DNA of 64,000 nt. It comes from Orychophragmus violaceus. Its lineage: Eukaryota > Streptophyta > Magnoliopsida > Brassicales > Brassicaceae. The DNA lies in contig CM058239.1 of NCBI GenBank assembly GCA_030180135.1, positions 112,067,318-112,131,317 of the forward strand. The letters are read 5' to 3'. The translations under genes and the position numbers were made by a program. Positions 45,576 through 55,565 of this stretch are shown here, piece by piece. Under the pieces are notes generated by a model. The model was given only the letters and a program-made list of their open reading frames with translations, made no database searches and was not told where the DNA came from. The first letter of the stretch is position 1, and every line of letters begins with the position of its first letter.

Positions 45576-48500
45576 ATGTCTAGCACAAACCATCATAACA
45601 ATTTCTCCCTGCGATCCGTCCTTGAGAAGGACAAGTTAAATGGATCCGACTTTCTTGAATGGTATCGGAACTTGAGAATTGTTCTCAAACAGGAGAAAAA
45701 GGACTATGTCCTTGAGAAAGTTCTCCCCAAGAAGTACCGAGCCAATGCCTGGCAGTCAGATAAGGATGCTTGGGATAAGCATTCTAATGATGTGGTCGAT
45801 GTGTGTTGTCTCATGTTGGCTACCATGAACTCGGAATTGCAGAAGCAATATGAGTACGTGGAGTCGCCAATAGAGATGATCACTAGCCTGAAAGTATGTT
45901 TCAGGAGCAGGCACGAACTCAGAGATACCAGACGGTTAAGTCTCTAATTGAGTGCAAGCTACCAAAGGACGAACCAGTTAGTCCTCATGTCATTAAGATG
46001 ATGGGTTATATTGATAACCTGGGAAAACTGGATTGTCCCATTAGCCAAGAGTTGGCTACTGACATCATTTTGCAGTCATTGCCGTCAAGCTATGATCAGT
46101 TTGTTATGAACTATAACATGAACAACTTGACAAAGACTTTGACTGAGTTGCATGGGATACTCAAGACTGTTGAACCTAACATCAAGAAGGACACCCCAAA
46201 TGTCCTTATGGTACAAAAGGGTAAAAGTTTAAGAAACTTGGTAAGAACAAAGGTGATGGCAAGACGAGCTCGATTGTGAATCAAAGCGAGTCTAACCATG
46301 CTCTTAAGGTTAAACTTGGTCCTTCTAAAGATGATAAGTGCCATTATTGTAATGGTTACGGGCATTTGAAAATAAACTGCAATAAATTCTTGGAAGATTA
46401 TGAGAAGCTGAAGAAGACGTACGAGACTTCTTTTTCAGGTATTTATGTTATAGAAGTAAATGTTACTTCTTATGGTTCTACTTATTGGGTATTAGATACC
46501 GGCTGTGGTGCTCATATTTTGTTAAAATGTGCAGGGCCTAAGCAATAGTAGGACTTTGGAGAAAGGACAAGTGGATCTACGCGTGGGAATGGAGCAAGAG
46601 TTGCTGCATTAGCCGTAGGAATATTTCATTTATTTTGCTTCATGGCATGTTTTAGAAATTAAGAACTGCTACTATATACCTGCTATGAGCAGAAATGTTA
46701 TTTCTATTCCGTATTTGGATATGGAAGGATATCAGTTTTCAAATTAAGAATAAGTGTTATTCATTTGATTACAATGATATATTTTATAGTAGCAATCCAT
46801 TAGAGAATAGACTTTATGTTCTGAACCAAAACGTGCCTAACTATAACATTAGTACCAAGAGATTCAAGTCAAATGATACGAATCAAACTTTTCTCTGGCG
46901 TTGTCGTTTTGGGCCACATAAATGAGAACGGATTCAGAAGCTCCAAAGTGATGGACTTTTGGGCTCATTTGATTATGAATCATGTGAGAGATGTGAATCT
47001 TGTTTATTGGGTAGAATGAAAAAGGCCCCTTTTCAACAAAGGGTAGTGTCGATCGACACAAAAGGTGTGTCGATCGACACAGGTCGCGAACGAACAAAAT
47101 GAAAGGGCCAGTGACTTATTGGGCCTTATACATACCGATGTGTGCATCCCAATGAGAACAAGTGCTGGAGGACACTTTCAGTACTTCATTACCTTTAACT
47201 GATGATTTCAGTAGGTATGATTATGTATATTTGATAAGACATAAATTGGAATCTTTTGAAAAGTTCAAAGAGTTCTAGAGTGAAGTACAGAATCAACTTG
47301 AAAAAAGTATTAAAGCTATTCGATTGGATCGTGGAGGCGAATACTTAAGCTAAGATGTCAGTGATCATCTAAGAGATTGTGAAATTGTTTCACAACTTAC
47401 CCCTCATGGAACGCCCAATTGGAATGGAGTGTCAGAGAGGAGGAATCGGACCCTATTAGATATGGTTCGATCAATGATGAGTCACACAAATCTTCCATCA
47501 TCCTTCTGGGGATACGCTCTAGAAACGTCTGTGTATAAACTAAATAGGGTTCCATCAAAATCAGTAACAAAGACACTACATGAGATGTGGACTGGAAATG
47601 TTCCTGATTTGTCTTTCATGAAGATTTGGGGTTGTGAGGCTTATGTAAAACGTTTAATATCTGATAAGCTCGCATCCAAGTACGATGAATGCTACTTCAT
47701 TGGTTATCCTAAGGAGACCAAGGCATGTTACATTTACTCCCATCGATCAAATTAATGTGTATTTGATACACATTAATATACGTGTTTTGAGGGTGTGTCG
47801 ATCGACACAAGTGTTGCGTCGATCGATGCAAGGCGAAGATCGACACAATTGACTGTGTTTTTCTTGAGAAAGATTTTCTTTCCAGGAAGAACAGTGGGAA
47901 TAAAGTACAACTCGAAGAAATTCGAAAATCACAGGAGACTGCTTAACCTGATGAGGAAGAGTAGCAGTTGGATCTACAAAGAGTTGTAGAACCTACACCT
48001 GTGGTGCCTGAAGTTCGCTAGTCCGAGAGGATTCGTCACGAACCCGAGAGATTTGAATTTCTCATGACAAATTGCCATGATCTGTTGATCATTGACAGTG
48101 ACGAGTCTGCGACTTTTGAAGAAGCAATGTTGGGCCGTGACTCCGAAAAGTGGCTAAAATCCGCTGAATCCGAAATGGGATCCATGTCACAGAACCAAGC
48201 GTGGACTTTGGTTGATTTACCCGATGGTGTAAAAACCATTGAGTGTAAATGGATTTTCAAGAAGAAAATTGACGTGGATGGTAATATTCAAATATTCAAA
48301 GCTGGATTGGTGGAAAAGGTTTCAAGCAAATTCATGGTATAGACTATGAAGAAACCTATTCCCCAGTCACTATACTTATGTCCATTCGGATTCTCCTAGC
48401 AACCACTGCTCATAATGGTTATGAGATCTGGCAGATGGATGTGAAACCTGCTTTCCTTAATGGAACTCTGGAAAAAGGATGTGTACATGACACAACCTGA

Positions 48501-49060
48501 AGGTTTCATTGATCCTAATGCTGCTAGGAAGGTATGCAAGCTTCATCGATCCATTTATGGATTGAAGCAAGTATCGCGGAGTTGGAATCTTCGTTTTGAT
48601 GAAGCAGTCAAAAGGTTTGACTTCATCAGGGACAAAGAGGAACCGTGTGTTTACAAGATGACTAGTGGGAGCGCAGTTGCATTTCTAGTATTGTATGTTG
48701 GTAACATACCGCTTCTCGGAAATGAAGTTCCATTGTTTCAGTCTGTTAAGACTTGACTAGAAAGTTGTTTTTCGATAAAATATGGGAGAAACCGTATACA
48801 TTCTTGGAATAAGAATCAATAGAGATAGATTGGACAAGCTAATTGGTTTGTGTCAAGATACTTATATTGATAAGGTCTTGCACAGGTCCAATATGCATGA
48901 TTCCAAGAAGGGCTTCATTCCAATGACTCTTGGCATTACTCTTAGCAAGACGCAGTGTCCTTCGACACACGCTGAGCGAGAGCGAATTAGGGTCAGACTA
49001 CTGCTAAAGGCATTAGATGTCTTAAGATATGATCTTAATTTTAGTAGGAGTTGTTGTTGA
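45576..49060 (+). pseudogene. Copia gag-pol polyprotein, decayed
   Basis: Gag (gag-polypeptide of copia type) runs 45576-46270 with a frameshift near 45895. The CCHC knuckle CHYCNGYGHLKINC is at about 46340 and protease DTGCGAH at about 46495. GAG-pre-integrase remains include CESCLLGRMKKAPF (near 47000). The integrase core follows (DRGGEY near 47330, NGVSERRNRTLLDMVRSMM near 47430). Reverse transcriptase starts near 48100 (KWIFKKK, QMDVKPAFLNG, SIYGLKQ), but the catalytic YVDD reads YVGN (near 48695). RNase H is absent. Palindrome pairs interrupt coding at 47049 and 47798, where they add SIDT-type peptides. Confidence 0.9.
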
Positions 49061-49841
49061 TTTTAGTTATGATATGATGTTCATGTAAACATAATTTGAT
49101 TATGTTAATGAAATCTGACATTAGTATTATTTAATTATGTTATTAAATAATAGTCCCAAAGTAATTTATGACATTTTATAGGTCATCAAGTATGTGACTT
49201 GATCATGAAACCCTATAAATGAAAGATGACATTAATTATGAAGGTCCTTAGTCAAGGTTATTAAAATGGGACATTAATAACCGCGTGAGACTAGTATGTG
49301 AGTTGACTGATGACTAAGTTTCATGGAGTCATTTAATAAGAGTATTAAAATCAATCACATAGATATACGTTAGAGAACATAGTATCGGACTTGATCCGTT
49401 AATGAGAACTCTACAAGATAGTTATATGAGTGTCATAGGAGTTTCTCATTACGACTATAGAGTATAGTCCTTAGACCTGAGTTCATCATGTTTTCTTACA
49501 TATGAATTGGTCCGCTTTAACCTTGTCAAACGTCAGCCGTAACTGGTGACTATAAAGGCATTGATTGGGTGTATCATGAAGTGTGTGAAGGAACAGGGAT
49601 GGAACAAGATGGGATTTGTCCCTCCTATATAACAGGAGATAAATATCTCAGGGCCTATCGAAGATTTGATACTGAGAAATGCGTGGCCGCGCTCAAACGA
49701 GGTGATTGTCAGTCGTTTGTTTTATCAGTATAAATCAGAATTCGAGAAACAAGATCTAGCTTAATAAGGATGACACGGTTCTTGCCTTATGCTAGATCAA
49801 GATATAGCGACAAGGGATTATAGGAATAGATGATTCCAGTA
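49061..49841 (+). other. Non-coding 3' part of the copia element
   Basis: No coding frame. The place of RNase H is taken by AT-rich sequence rich in TTAATTATG words. A polypurine tract, CAAGTGGGAGAT, lies at 49842-49853. Confidence 0.7.
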
Positions 49842-49853
49842 CAAGTGGGAGAT

Positions 49854-50556
49854 TGTTGGGAATGTCCTGAAATCATTCTTGTACTTACTCTAGTAACAGT
49901 TGTATCGTCGAGAGTAGACAGTCATGTAATATAAGGTGATCATAATGTTTTGCTAGAAGCCGCTTATGATCTATGAGTTTAGATCATTGATAGTATTACA
50001 TGATCATACAGGGTCACACACCTAAACAAACTGGAAGCTTTATATAGGGTTGATCATTATTGGAATGATCCAATAAATGTATAATTGTTATATACGTTTC
50101 TGAAGGGTGTGTCGATCGACGCAGGTATATGTGTCGATCGACGCAAGAGTTTAATTGGTCTGTGTCGATCTTTGCATACCTGTGTCGATCGACACAATAA
50201 TAGAGTTTTACGAGTGCGCATATATATGATATATGACGCACGAGTTACAAGGAGTGACAGCCGAAAAATTGACCAGAAACTCAGAAAAGAAACGCAGAAA
50301 AAACCTAAGAGATTGGATCTCTTCCGGTACTAGCATCCAGGACTTTCCAGTTTGCGTGCGTGTGGATACCAGTAGAGGCGCAGCACTTGAGGCGCTATCG
50401 ATCTCGAATCTCTGTTAATCTTCCGCTGCAAATCATCCAGGTATATTCGAGATCTAGAATGTAGATTCGACTCTAAGCATGAACCTTAGATCCTAGGCTT
50501 GGAATTTACACCTAGGGTTGCCTAATATAATTAGAAACCGCCTAGAAATTCCTACA
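49854..50556 (+). repeat. 3' LTR of the copia element
   Basis: 703 bp, about 96.5% identical to the 5' LTR by eye. Palindrome pairs at 50112/50134 and 50165/50185; in the latter the first core has mutated to TCGATCTT. Confidence 0.95.
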
Positions 50557-50800
50557 CATTTTGAATCAGAATACCCGGTTGCAAATAATACATTATCCCA
50601 ATTGTATTGATACATATATTAAACGTATCCGTATGGATGGGTTAAATATGTTCCAACAGATAAATAATACAAACTAAATAATTATTCAGATAAAAAAATT
50701 ATCTATTTGGATAACTAATTTTATATTAGTTAAAATTATATAAAATTATTCAAATTCACTTAAACTATATGGTTAACAATGGATCATAGTTCGATCTACT
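50557..50800 (+). repeat. Host repeat B, right part: empty site for CACTA-1
   Basis: CATTTTGAATCAGAATACCC through ACAAACTAAATAATTATTCAG to ATGGTTAACAATGGA is continuous. It matches 2035-2159 joined to 19576-19676, with no CACTA element. Confidence 0.8.
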
Positions 50801-51006
50801 ATGTGTAAACTTTAGTTACTTGATACATTTTTAAGAGTAGAATTTATATTATATATCTAATGCATTTCACCTTTGTATGCTGGTATCTTAAAGAAACAAG
50901 AAAAACTGGAAACATGAATATAACTTGTTTTCTGTTATTAATTTTAGATTATTTGATTTCTAACTTGTATTTTAAAATTTTCCTCAGGGAATGCCGAGGA
51001 GTAAGG

Positions 51007-51316
51007 GCCATTTATTCGGCTTAGGAAACATGGCGGAGAGAGTCTCGACACCGCTTTCCGGCTTCCATCCCGACACCGACTCTTTCACTGAAGCCTAGAG
51101 AGAGAGAAACGAGGAGATTTCAGCGCTGAAGGCGAATCGGACACGAATGGAAGCTCATATGCTAGCGGAATAGCAAAAAACCAGTCGGAAGATGACGGAG
51201 ATGCAAGATCAGATGATGCACTTCTACACGTTTGGTACTTTTCCGCCAGGAGTGACACCGGAGAGGGAACGGGATTGGCACTGGGAGCGGGAACGGGAGC
51301 TTCTGTAACGGGGGGG
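51007..51316 (+). pseudogene. CACTA-2 TNPA-like gene, C-terminal remnant
   Basis: Reading from about 51028 gives ERVSTPLSGFHPDTDSFTEA, then an acidic/basic coiled-coil stretch (EEISALKANRTRMEAHM, MTEMQDQMMHFY). Both resemble the end of Brassicaceae Ptta/En/Spm transposases. Several stops are present (51097, 51168). It lies 5' of the subterminal repeats, in the orientation expected if 51887 is the 3' end of the element. Just upstream, 50930-51006 is a scrap of the internal module. Confidence 0.6.
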
Positions 51317-51887
51317 AAACGGGATCCGCACCGACGGATCCCGATTTTATGTCATTTTATAAAACATTATTTTTTGAATATTTTTATAAATTAAAATTTA
51401 TAATATATTTTGGATTTTATTAAATTTTAAATTTTAATATGAATAAAATTATTATATAATTTACAAAACTATTTCTTATTTCAAAATGTATATATTATAA
51501 CCATCGGTAATCCATCGGTTTATGTCCATCGGTAAACTGTCAGTAATTATACATCGGTTTATATATGTCGGCAAACCGTCGGTTACATTCTATCGGTAAA
51601 CCATCGGTTACACTCTCTCGGTAAACCATCAGTAAACTGTCGGTAATTTTCGTCGGTTATTGGCGTCGGTAGTCCATCGGTTTTCCTCTTGTTGAAAATA
51701 CGTTGATAAATCGTCGGTTTTTTCTCGTCGATAATCCGTCAGTAATTACCACCACAAAATCGATGATTTCGATTTATGACAAAATAGAACCGACGGATCC
51801 ATTCGGTTGGGAATCCGTCGGTAAATGCCTTTTTCGACTGACATCTGACGGATTTTTCCGTCAGTTATGGCGTGTTTTCTTGTAGTG
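51317..51887 (+). repeat. CACTA-2 3' subterminal repeats and right terminus
   Basis: Repeated CATCGGTAA, CCGTCGGTAA and CCATCGGTT motifs (51495-51860) lead to the terminus GTTTTCTTGTAGTG. Confidence 0.75.
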
Positions 51888-51890
51888 ATA

Positions 51891-52692
51891 TTTTCTGGGA
51901 AATTTTTTAAGATTTCGTTACAACCTAAAAAGTGCTTACCATGGTTTCTAACATATTCCGCAGGTACATTCATGATGAATACGATTTTAGAAATTCACAA
52001 GACTAGAAACAATTATCCAGTATGATCTCATAACTAAAGACGAAATGTTAGAATCAAGATAATTAAATTATAGCAATATAACGTTTCAAAGCAGTTCAAT
52101 GGCTCAAAAAGAACACCAAATCAAGACGAGTAACGACATATCACAACAAAACAGTTCAATGGATAATTAAAATGAATCTAGTATGTTTAGGATAATGGTA
52201 TTATATAGTATGTTCAGAACAAAAATAGTATAATTGTTATAAAGGAGGTGTGAATGTATTGATGAAGACATCGAATATTCGACGTACCCTTTCATGGCTG
52301 TACGCGGAATTTGAAACATTAATTTATGAAATGAAATGCATGATATTTTTCTAAAAATAAGAAACTCATTTTCACGATAGACTGCTCCGAGCTGGTAAAA
52401 ATTGTGTGTGAACTAAAGGAGTAACATGCGCTTGTAATTCATATGGAAGAGTTCGAGAGAAGAAAGAAGTTCTTCAAAACCTTCAAAATTTCTTTGATCC
52501 CACAAGCAAAAAAATATAAAAACAGGTAAGTTAATAAGGAGTGCACGCATTGAACCGTCACAAGTTTTCCATGTCGATTCTAAACCACCAATCTGGATGA
52601 CCGGGTCATTTTCGGTTTAGACATATACTTGTTGACAAAACGTCAATGTTTCTCCTCTCTTAGTTAACCATGGAGAAAAATTCACCATAATA
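51891..52692 (+). other. Unassigned spacer
   Basis: AT-rich, no gene or element recognised. Confidence 0.5.
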
Positions 52693-52702
52693 TTATTACA
52701 TT

Positions 52703-53679
52703 GGGAAAAATGTCAAATAAAGAACAAATTTTTTGGAAAACTCCAAAAGCTCGTCAAAAATTGTGGTATAAAAAAAGCTCAAATTTTTGTTGACTTTTTC
52801 GTAAACTCGGAAAGTTTGCGTTGACAAAGCCGAAATAATCCCATCGTTAATTCTATTAACCGAATTGTTTAACGGAGTTAAGCACCATTTACTGTTTTCG
52901 TTAAATTGAAAACTACATTGTTTTGGTATTTTTAAAACTGAATAAAATAACAGAAATCGGACTCGAACCCATGTTCTCTCATAGTCGAACCCGAGATCCC
53001 TCGTTCATAAACAGAGAGCCCTTTTATCATTGTGCTACGTTAACTCATCAAGCACTCATCGAAACTAAATATATATAACAAGAAAATTTAATGTTTATTT
53101 AATTTTTCAGAAATCGTTTTGAAATCCTGTAGATTTCTAAAGTGATCATAGTCTTTTGAACCCACAAACTCATTATAATAGATTAAATAAACGTTAACAT
53201 TTCGTGTTATTTATATTTAGTTTCGATTAGTACTTAATGAGTTAATGTGGCACAGTGGTAAAATGGCTCGATTGTTATGAATGAGGGATCTCGGGTTCGA
53301 GTCAACCCTTTATTTTTTTTTATTCAGTTTCTGCAAAATTAATAAAACGTTAAAACATATGTAAATTTAGTTTCGGTTAGAACATACCGAGTTAAGGAGG
53401 CCAGGGTCGTCTACTGTGAGAGATCATGGGTTCGAGTCTGATTTATGTTATTTTATTCAGTTTTAAAAATACCAAAACAACATAGTTTTCAATTTAATGA
53501 AAACAGTAAACGGTGCTTACCTCTATTAATCAATTCCGTTAATAGAATTAACGGTGGGTTTATTTCGGCTTTGTCTTACGAAAAAGTCAACAAAAGTTCG
53601 AGCTTTTTTATACCACAACTTTTGACGAGCTTTTATTGGCGTTTTCTGAAAAGTTCGTTCTTTATTTGACATTTTTCCC
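52703..53679. mobile_element. MULE-type foldback element with 10-bp target duplication
   Basis: 977 bp between two copies of TTATTACATT (52693-52702 and 53680-53689). The ends, GGGAAAAATGTCAAATAAAGAAC, are inverted, and the two arms (about 250 bp each) are near mirror images. TSD length and foldback shape fit Mutator-like non-autonomous elements. There is no transposase. The centre holds tRNA-like sequence in both orientations (see separate entry). Confidence 0.85.
52970..53450. other. tRNA-like (A box/B box) sequences inside the foldback element
   Basis: On the plus strand, TGGCACAGTGG (53250-53260) resembles a tRNA A box and GGGTTCGAGTC (53294-53304) a B box. A second B box, GGGTTCGAGTC, lies at 53428-53438. 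On the minus strand the left arm mirrors this (TAGCACAATGA, then GGGTTCGACT, near 53030-52990). The arms do not fold into a full cloverleaf by eye, so these are not functional tRNA genes. A polymerase III promoter or a captured SINE/tRNA relic is possible. Confidence 0.5.
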
Positions 53680-53742
53680 TTATTACATTTCCAACTTCAT
53701 AATCTCTATGACCATGTCTTTTTCCATTTGATCCACCATCAT

Positions 53743-54510
53743 TACAGGAGTAAGCGAGTTGTTCTTTGTTCATGGATCCTCCTTCCCCCCATACAGATCA
53801 TTCCACTGTTTCAGTTCTCCCATTCCTGCTCCCTCCGCAGCAAAACTAGCTGCCACCTGCGTTTTCAATTTCAAAACACTTCAAACACACAAACGCTATT
53901 TTCCATATTTATATATAATTACCACTGTGCCTCAATCACTTTCAAACCTGATTCTTGGCTTCTTTAAGGTCTTGTCTGTTCAACCGACGAAGTGTAATAA
54001 TTCTCTCTTATTTTCCTTCATCATCTTCACTTGCCTTGTCTCTCCCTGTTTCTTCTTCTCTTTCAAAACATCAAATACGAATAATCAGTAAAATCACGGT
54101 AGAAAAATATTATTTCTTACAGTATCTTTGATCCTCTCTTGCTGTATAAGCTCTCTCACTGGCATATATCCAGCGGTTGTGCACAGATTCTATTCAGCCC
54201 AATTCAATAGTAAAGATCATTTGTATTCAAGAAATGATCGATTTGTAGCAGCAAGGAATATAATACGCTCACCAGGTTTAGTCATCAACCCATCCCAATG
54301 ACTCACGAACTCATTCTTAATCTTTCACATAGATTCATGTTCTCCAACTCCCGTTCTCTGTCCCAACATACTATCCACTTCATCCACAAATATAATCGTC
54401 GGTGACACTTTTGAACCAAGAGTAAAACAAAGCCCTAACATTCTTCTCATCTTCTCCAAACGATTTCGAAGTTATGGTCGAGATGGAAAAGTTTATGAAA
54501 CTCGCTCCTG

Positions 54511-54583
<73 letters not shown>

Positions 54584-54790
54584 GGTTTTAGCCAGCATTG
54601 TTTTACCACTTCAATGTGGACCGAGGAGTAGGATTCCCCTACAGGGCTTTAAGATACCCCTGTGAACAGATCTGCTCTACGGAGAGGAAGCATTACAAGC
54701 TCTTGTAGCGATTCTTTTATGTCGTCAAGTCCACCAATGTCTTCGAATGTGACGTAGGGGACGCAGAGGTAAGCATACGGGGTCCTGTCC
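53743..54790 (-). pseudogene. AAA-type ATPase pseudogene
   Basis: On the minus strand, from about 54775, VTFEDIGGLDDIKESLQELV opens the AAA domain. The Walker A region is degraded (54600-54650). After a microsatellite come EAGASFINFSISTITSKSFGEDEKNVRALF, the Walker B motif IIFVDEVDSMLG and LAATNR. A deletion follows, then AGYMPVRELIQQERIKDT (about 54165-54120) with a GTAAGA donor, and a last exon (53870-53743, QVAASFAAEGAGMGELKQWNDLYG). This order and wording match the C-terminal half of the Arabidopsis AAA-ATPases of the At1g02890/At4g02480 type. Stops and frameshifts are many. Introns are retained in part, so it is not a processed copy. Confidence 0.82.
54512..54580 (+). repeat. (CT)34 microsatellite inside the AAA pseudogene
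   Basis: An unbroken 69-bp CT run. On the gene's strand it reads (GA)n and replaces the few codons between Walker A and the EAGASFIN segment. By translation it is an Arg-Glu repeat that keeps the frame open. Confidence 0.95.
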
Positions 54791-54960
54791 CCCCTACTGA
54801 TTTTTATTTTTTTCTTAAATAGCTTAAGTAAATTTGTAAATTTAGTTAAAATTTCTTAGATCAATGAAGAAAAATAAAAAAGTGCCCCTCATTAATATTT
54901 TTTTTGTTATTTTTAATAGTGTGCCCCCGATTTAATATGTTTCTAGATCCGCCCTTGGGT
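54791..54960 (-). repeat. Short transposon-like insertion at the pseudogene's upstream edge
   Basis: Read on the minus strand it starts GGGCGGATCTAG and contains GGGGGCAC and GGGGCAC. This is the look of a common plant repeat end that I cannot place in a family. It truncates the AAA gene relic. Confidence 0.35.
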
Positions 54961-55565
54961 ATGGTTTGTACCTAAACTGGATAACAGTTCTTGTGTGTCG
55001 TCTTCTTCGATTTCTTTCTGTTCTTACGCACATTTAGACTCGGTCGAACAAACAATTCGCATAGCTAACTTGAATCCGAACATAGAAAGATTTACAACAG
55101 AAATAAAAGAAGACATGGCGAGATTGCCATCCCAGCAACAACGATGGTGAAGATTATTGATAAAACGGTTCGAAATTGTCTGCCATCAGTTCAGCAAATG
55201 GGAGGCGAGACATATGCAGAAGCCAAGACCAGATGATTCGAGCTCTTTTGAAATTGATTTTTAGTTTTAGAAGCTCTTATATTATGATCTATTCTTTCAA
55301 AAAAACAGATTCATTCATTGTAAAAAAGGCTTTCTGAGTTTGAATATAATTTTACATTCAATTCAAAAAAAAAATGTTCCTTTCGCACTTTCTTAATTAG
55401 GGTAGAATCACAAATTATGAAGCTTTTAATGGGATAGTTACTTACTACATCGTCCCATTATTACAATGACATCCCAACCAACTTGTGAACCACCACAAGA
55501 AATAAGTACCAAGTGACTTGATTAAGGCTTCCATTACATAACAGCACATACTTTGTCCTTTTTTC
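54961..55565 (+). other. Unassigned spacer downstream of the transporter gene
   Basis: A 30-codon open stretch (55147-55239, KIIDKTVRNCLPSVQQMGGE) has a protein-like composition but no family that I recognise. Otherwise AT-rich; the 3' end of the transporter transcript must lie here. Confidence 0.4.

Larger units (their letters stand above)
43855..50556 (+). mobile_element. Ty1-copia retrotransposon, complete ends, inactive
   Basis: 6,702 bp with LTRs starting TGTTGGGAATG and ending CCTACA, and target duplication CATTT at 43850-43854 and 50557-50561. Primer-binding site, gag, protease, integrase and reverse transcriptase fragments come in the copia order, then a long non-coding 3' part and a polypurine tract. 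The polyprotein has many stops and frameshifts. By hand the LTRs differ at about 25 of 703 sites. It carries 10 of the 21 palindrome pairs. Confidence 0.95.
20513..51887 (+). mobile_element. Probable second CACTA element (CACTA-2), giant and nested
   Basis: The left end, CGCTATAAGAAAACATG (20513), and the right end, CGTGTTTTCTTGTAGTG (51871-51887), are inverted versions of the CACTA terminus; the left one has decayed from CACTACAAG. Both are flanked by ATA (20510-20512 and 51888-51890). Both carry the same subterminal motif family (CGTCGGTAA / TTACCGACGG), distinct from that of CACTA-1. A TNPA-like 3' coding remnant lies just before the right end, as expected. Everything between is riddled with other insertions. 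A 3-bp match alone has a 1/64 chance, so pairing of two separate fragments is not excluded. Confidence 0.6.

Noticed and set aside
53240..53310. A genuine tRNA gene on the plus strand
   Set aside because: A- and B-box-like motifs are present, but I could not pair an acceptor stem or a proper T stem; most likely a relic.
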